Below, piece by piece: positions 61,932-64,000 of a stretch of DNA of 64,000 bases (the first letter of the stretch is position 1; every line of letters starts with the position of its first letter). The notes beneath the pieces are model-generated. The model made no database searches. It was not told the DNA's origin and worked only from the letters and a program-made list of their open reading frames with translations. The stretch is from contig NZ_JANEYT010000028.1 in assembly GCF_024357955.1 (NCBI RefSeq), forward strand, positions 1-64,000, written 5' to 3'. The stretch is from Photobacterium pectinilyticum. Its GTDB lineage: Bacteria > Pseudomonadota > Gammaproteobacteria > Enterobacterales > Vibrionaceae. The translations under genes were made by a program, and so were the position numbers.

Positions 61932-61936
61932 ATGGG

Positions 61937-62698
61937 CTACTTCTGATCCAACTTTTTTTCTATCGCCTCCAGACGCTCAATCAGGCGTTGTTGGTTGTCC
62001 AGCATGGCTTGCCACTCTTGCTCGTGCCGGGCATCGTCCTTCTCTTTCTTCTGCTCCGGATCCGAAATAATAGAGCTGATCAAGCCTGCCACCATTCCGA
62101 ATAAGCCGACGCCACAGATAATAATGACAGCCGCCAGTATTTTACCAATCTCGGTTACCGGATAGTGGTCGCCATAGCCTACAGTGGAAATCGTCACGAA
62201 AACCCACCATAGGGCATCACTGGCGTCCTTGATATTGGACTCCGGCACATTGCCTTCCAGGATCAGCATCAGGGCTGAGCCGACCGATATCAGTACGGTC
62301 AATAGTAAAAAAATACTGGCGACAGTCGCTTCTCGGCGGTTGCTGCGGATTTGGTTGAGGACTTGGTGGCTAGAGCGGATCAAACGGATCACTCGGAAGA
62401 TTTGTAGCAAACGGGCAAAACGGATTTGCTCGATTATCGGAACGCTAGCGACAAAATCGAGCCAGTGGGTTTTGAGGTAGTGTGATTTGTCTTGGCTGCG
62501 GAAAAAGTCAGCCAGTAGCTGACACCAAAATACCAGACAGATAAACGTGTCGATGCCAAGCAGTAGTATGTAGCTGTTACTCTGTTTGGGCAGGAAAATC
62601 ATGGTGGTCACAATAGTCAGTGATACAAACGACAACGCCAGTGACATCAGGCTCATCGGATTGAGTTCATATTTGACGGAGTCGATCTTTTTCATCAT
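61937..62698 (-). CDS. Voltage-gated potassium channel family protein
   Basis: Ion channel subunit of 253 residues. An S1-S4-like region with a basic helix (RFARLLQIFRVIRLIRSSHQ, near 93-112) resembles a voltage sensor. A pore loop has the potassium filter TVGYGD at 172-177, followed by an S6 helix (ILAAVIIICGVGLFGMVAGL). A cytoplasmic coiled coil (QAMLDNQQRLIERLEAIEKK) at the C-terminus probably mediates tetramer formation. There is no RCK/TrkA_N domain. The ATG used has a second Met directly after. Confidence 0.92.
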   Translation of the reverse strand: MMKKIDSVKYELNPMSLMSLALSFVSLTIVTTMIFLPKQSNSYILLLGIDTFICLVFWCQLLADFFRSQDKSHYLKTHWLDFVASVPIIEQIRFARLLQIFRVIRLIRSSHQVLNQIRSNRREATVASIFLLLTVLISVGSALMLILEGNVPESNIKDASDALWWVFVTISTVGYGDHYPVTEIGKILAAVIIICGVGLFGMVAGLISSIISDPEQKKEKDDARHEQEWQAMLDNQQRLIERLEAIEKKLDQK

Positions 62699-62870
62699 TA
62701 AATTTTTTTACTGCGTTGCCGATAGTTAGAATGAGGTATATTGTTTTGTTACTAAAAATAAGTAGATTTCTAGGCACAGATTCCCCGCTTTCCCATGCAT
62801 GACTATAGGTCATTAGGATGACGAAGTAACTCTTGCTCTGGGACGTAATAAGAATATATGGAGATACCAC

Positions 62871-64000
62871 ATGACCAAAATGGTTTTAAAGCCATGGGAA
62901 AAAGGACTGACAAATATTCGCTTGGTTCCCAAGCTGTTATTGCTGATGGTATTCAGTACCATTTTGCTGGTGGGCAAACAGCTTTGGGATGCCAGTACCT
63001 TCTATCAGTCGGTAGTGGAAATTCAACAGGACAGGGCGCAAGAGCAAGCGCTGGCAACGGCGGCCGTGATACAGGCTTTACCATCGGATATCAAGCAGGA
63101 TGTTACTTTGGTGGAAAGCTTGGTTGCCGCCCAAGCGGCGGCGATGAACCGCGAGGCTTATGTTTACCTGGTGGATCGGGGAAGCAATAAAGTCATCGGC
63201 CACCCAGACGCGAAGGCATTGTCTGAACTGCTGGGCAATGTTGATAGCCAGGGAAGTCTTAATCGTGCCTTACAGCAACTGTCAGGACAGGCCAGATTGA
63301 ACTTTTCCGATCAGTCCCGGTTTGAATATGCGGTTGAATTACCGCGTCTTAATTGGGTGGTTGTCGCTTCACAGGCAGCCTCAGAGGCGGATGCTTATTA
63401 TCAGCACTATTTGGTGCAGGTGGCATGGCAAACCGCATTGATGATCGTTGCTTTTGTTGTGATCTTACTCTGTGGCTCTCATGTCATGCTACGTCAGACC
63501 CAATATTTAGCCGAAAGCATCAAACGACTGGCTGCCCGCGATCTGACCCAACCTATTGTCATGGAATGCCGTGATGAATATGGTGATCTGGCCAGAGAGC
63601 TTGAGAAAACCCGTCTGCAGCTGTGTGAAGTGATCGCTAACCAGCGTGATGCTGCCGGTGAGTTATCCGGTCTTGCCGAGGTGATGTCAATCAGCATGGT
63701 GGAGACCAAGGAGTCGGCGCAGGAAGAGTTCAATGAAATCGACCAGTTGGCGTCGGCAATGAGTGAAATGACCTCGACCGTGCAAACCGTTGCCGAACAT
63801 GCCCGCGAGGCATCAAGTGCGACTGAAGGGACGTCAGGTCAAGCTGTACAAGGCCAGCAGTTCGTATCACAGACCATTGGCACAATTAACCAGCTGTCAC
63901 AGGACATCAGCCAATCAGCCAATGCTGTTAACCAAGTGGAAGAGCGGGTAGAGCAGATCGGCAGTGTGATTGTCACTATCCAGAGCATTTCTGAGCAAAC
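62871..64000 (+). CDS. Methyl-accepting chemotaxis protein, 5' part
   Basis: The reading frame starts at an ATG after GGAGATACCAC and stays open to the window edge, so only the first 376 codons are present. A first membrane helix near residues 20-40 (LVPKLLLLMVFSTILLVG) is followed by a periplasmic single-Cache-like domain with AYVYLVDRGSNKVIGHPDA and then FEYAVELPRLNWVVVASQ. A second helix (TALMIVAFVVILLCG, near 200) leads to a HAMP-like linker and the start of the coiled-coil signalling domain (SAMSEMTSTVQTVAEHAREA, near 300). The ligand is unknown. Confidence 0.92.
   Translation, partial: MTKMVLKPWEKGLTNIRLVPKLLLLMVFSTILLVGKQLWDASTFYQSVVEIQQDRAQEQALATAAVIQALPSDIKQDVTLVESLVAAQAAAMNREAYVYLVDRGSNKVIGHPDAKALSELLGNVDSQGSLNRALQQLSGQARLNFSDQSRFEYAVELPRLNWVVVASQAASEADAYYQHYLVQVAWQTALMIVAFVVILLCGSHVMLRQTQYLAESIKRLAARDLTQPIVMECRDEYGDLARELEKTRLQLCEVIANQRDAAGELSGLAEVMSISMVETKESAQEEFNEIDQLASAMSEMTSTVQTVAEHAREASSATEGTSGQAVQGQQFVSQTIGTINQLSQDISQSANAVNQVEERVEQIGSVIVTIQSISEQ

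Overview
This is about 64 kb of a Vibrionaceae main chromosome, probably Photobacterium or a close relative. The gene content matches blocks of Vibrio cholerae chromosome I as I recall it: apaH-apaG-rsmA-pdxA-surA-lptD-djlA, leuABCD with leuO and ilvIH, pykF, the rpsU-yqeY-dnaG-rpoD block, and exeAB beside cca. Base composition is near 50 percent GC except in one AT-rich accessory segment. The genus call is inference from gene order and protein resemblance; no database search was possible.

Layout. 0.1-7 kb: a leftward envelope and housekeeping operon (lptD, surA, pdxA, rsmA, apaG, apaH) divergent from djlA. 8-13 kb: a 2-hydroxyacid dehydrogenase, rluA and rapA. 13.2-14.6 kb: a PIN-PhoH ATPase. 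14.7-18.2 kb: thiBPQ under a TPP riboswitch. 18.3-24.2 kb: a DUF547 protein and leuABCD, preceded by a leucine-rich leader peptide and attenuator. 24.4-29.7 kb: a rightward tetR-MFP-RND efflux operon whose promoter region carries two matching palindromic operators. 29.8-37.6 kb: a PAP2 phosphatase, a VC2487-type glycosyltransferase, leuO, an acyl-CoA ligase and ilvIH. 37.7-40.2 kb: a 34-bp palindrome in front of a possible 42-residue membrane peptide, a GntR regulator and pykF.

40.6-44.7 kb is the only clearly accessory stretch. It holds a broken tyrosine recombinase, a small membrane protein, an AT-rich PAS plus helix-turn-helix regulator, a ParB-like lipoprotein and gene relics, and it ends at tRNA-Ile2(CAU). 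Its position between pykF and rpoD, beside a CAU tRNA, resembles the locus that carries VSP-II in pandemic V. cholerae. 44.9-49.5 kb is the macromolecular synthesis block. 49.6-64 kb holds tsaD, plsY, folB, folK, uppP, cca, exeA-exeB, a YgiM-like SH3 protein, a pit phosphate transporter with its PhoU-like partner, a YgiF triphosphatase, a potassium channel, and the start of a chemotaxis receptor cut by the window edge.

Functional links. Branched-chain amino acid synthesis (leuABCD, leuO, ilvIH) frames the efflux and glycosyltransferase genes. Envelope assembly recurs (lptD, surA, uppP, PAP2, exeAB). No complete undescribed defence or mobile system is evident. The best leads are the accessory segment with its ParB-like lipoprotein, the palindrome with the small membrane peptide, and the paired tetR operators.
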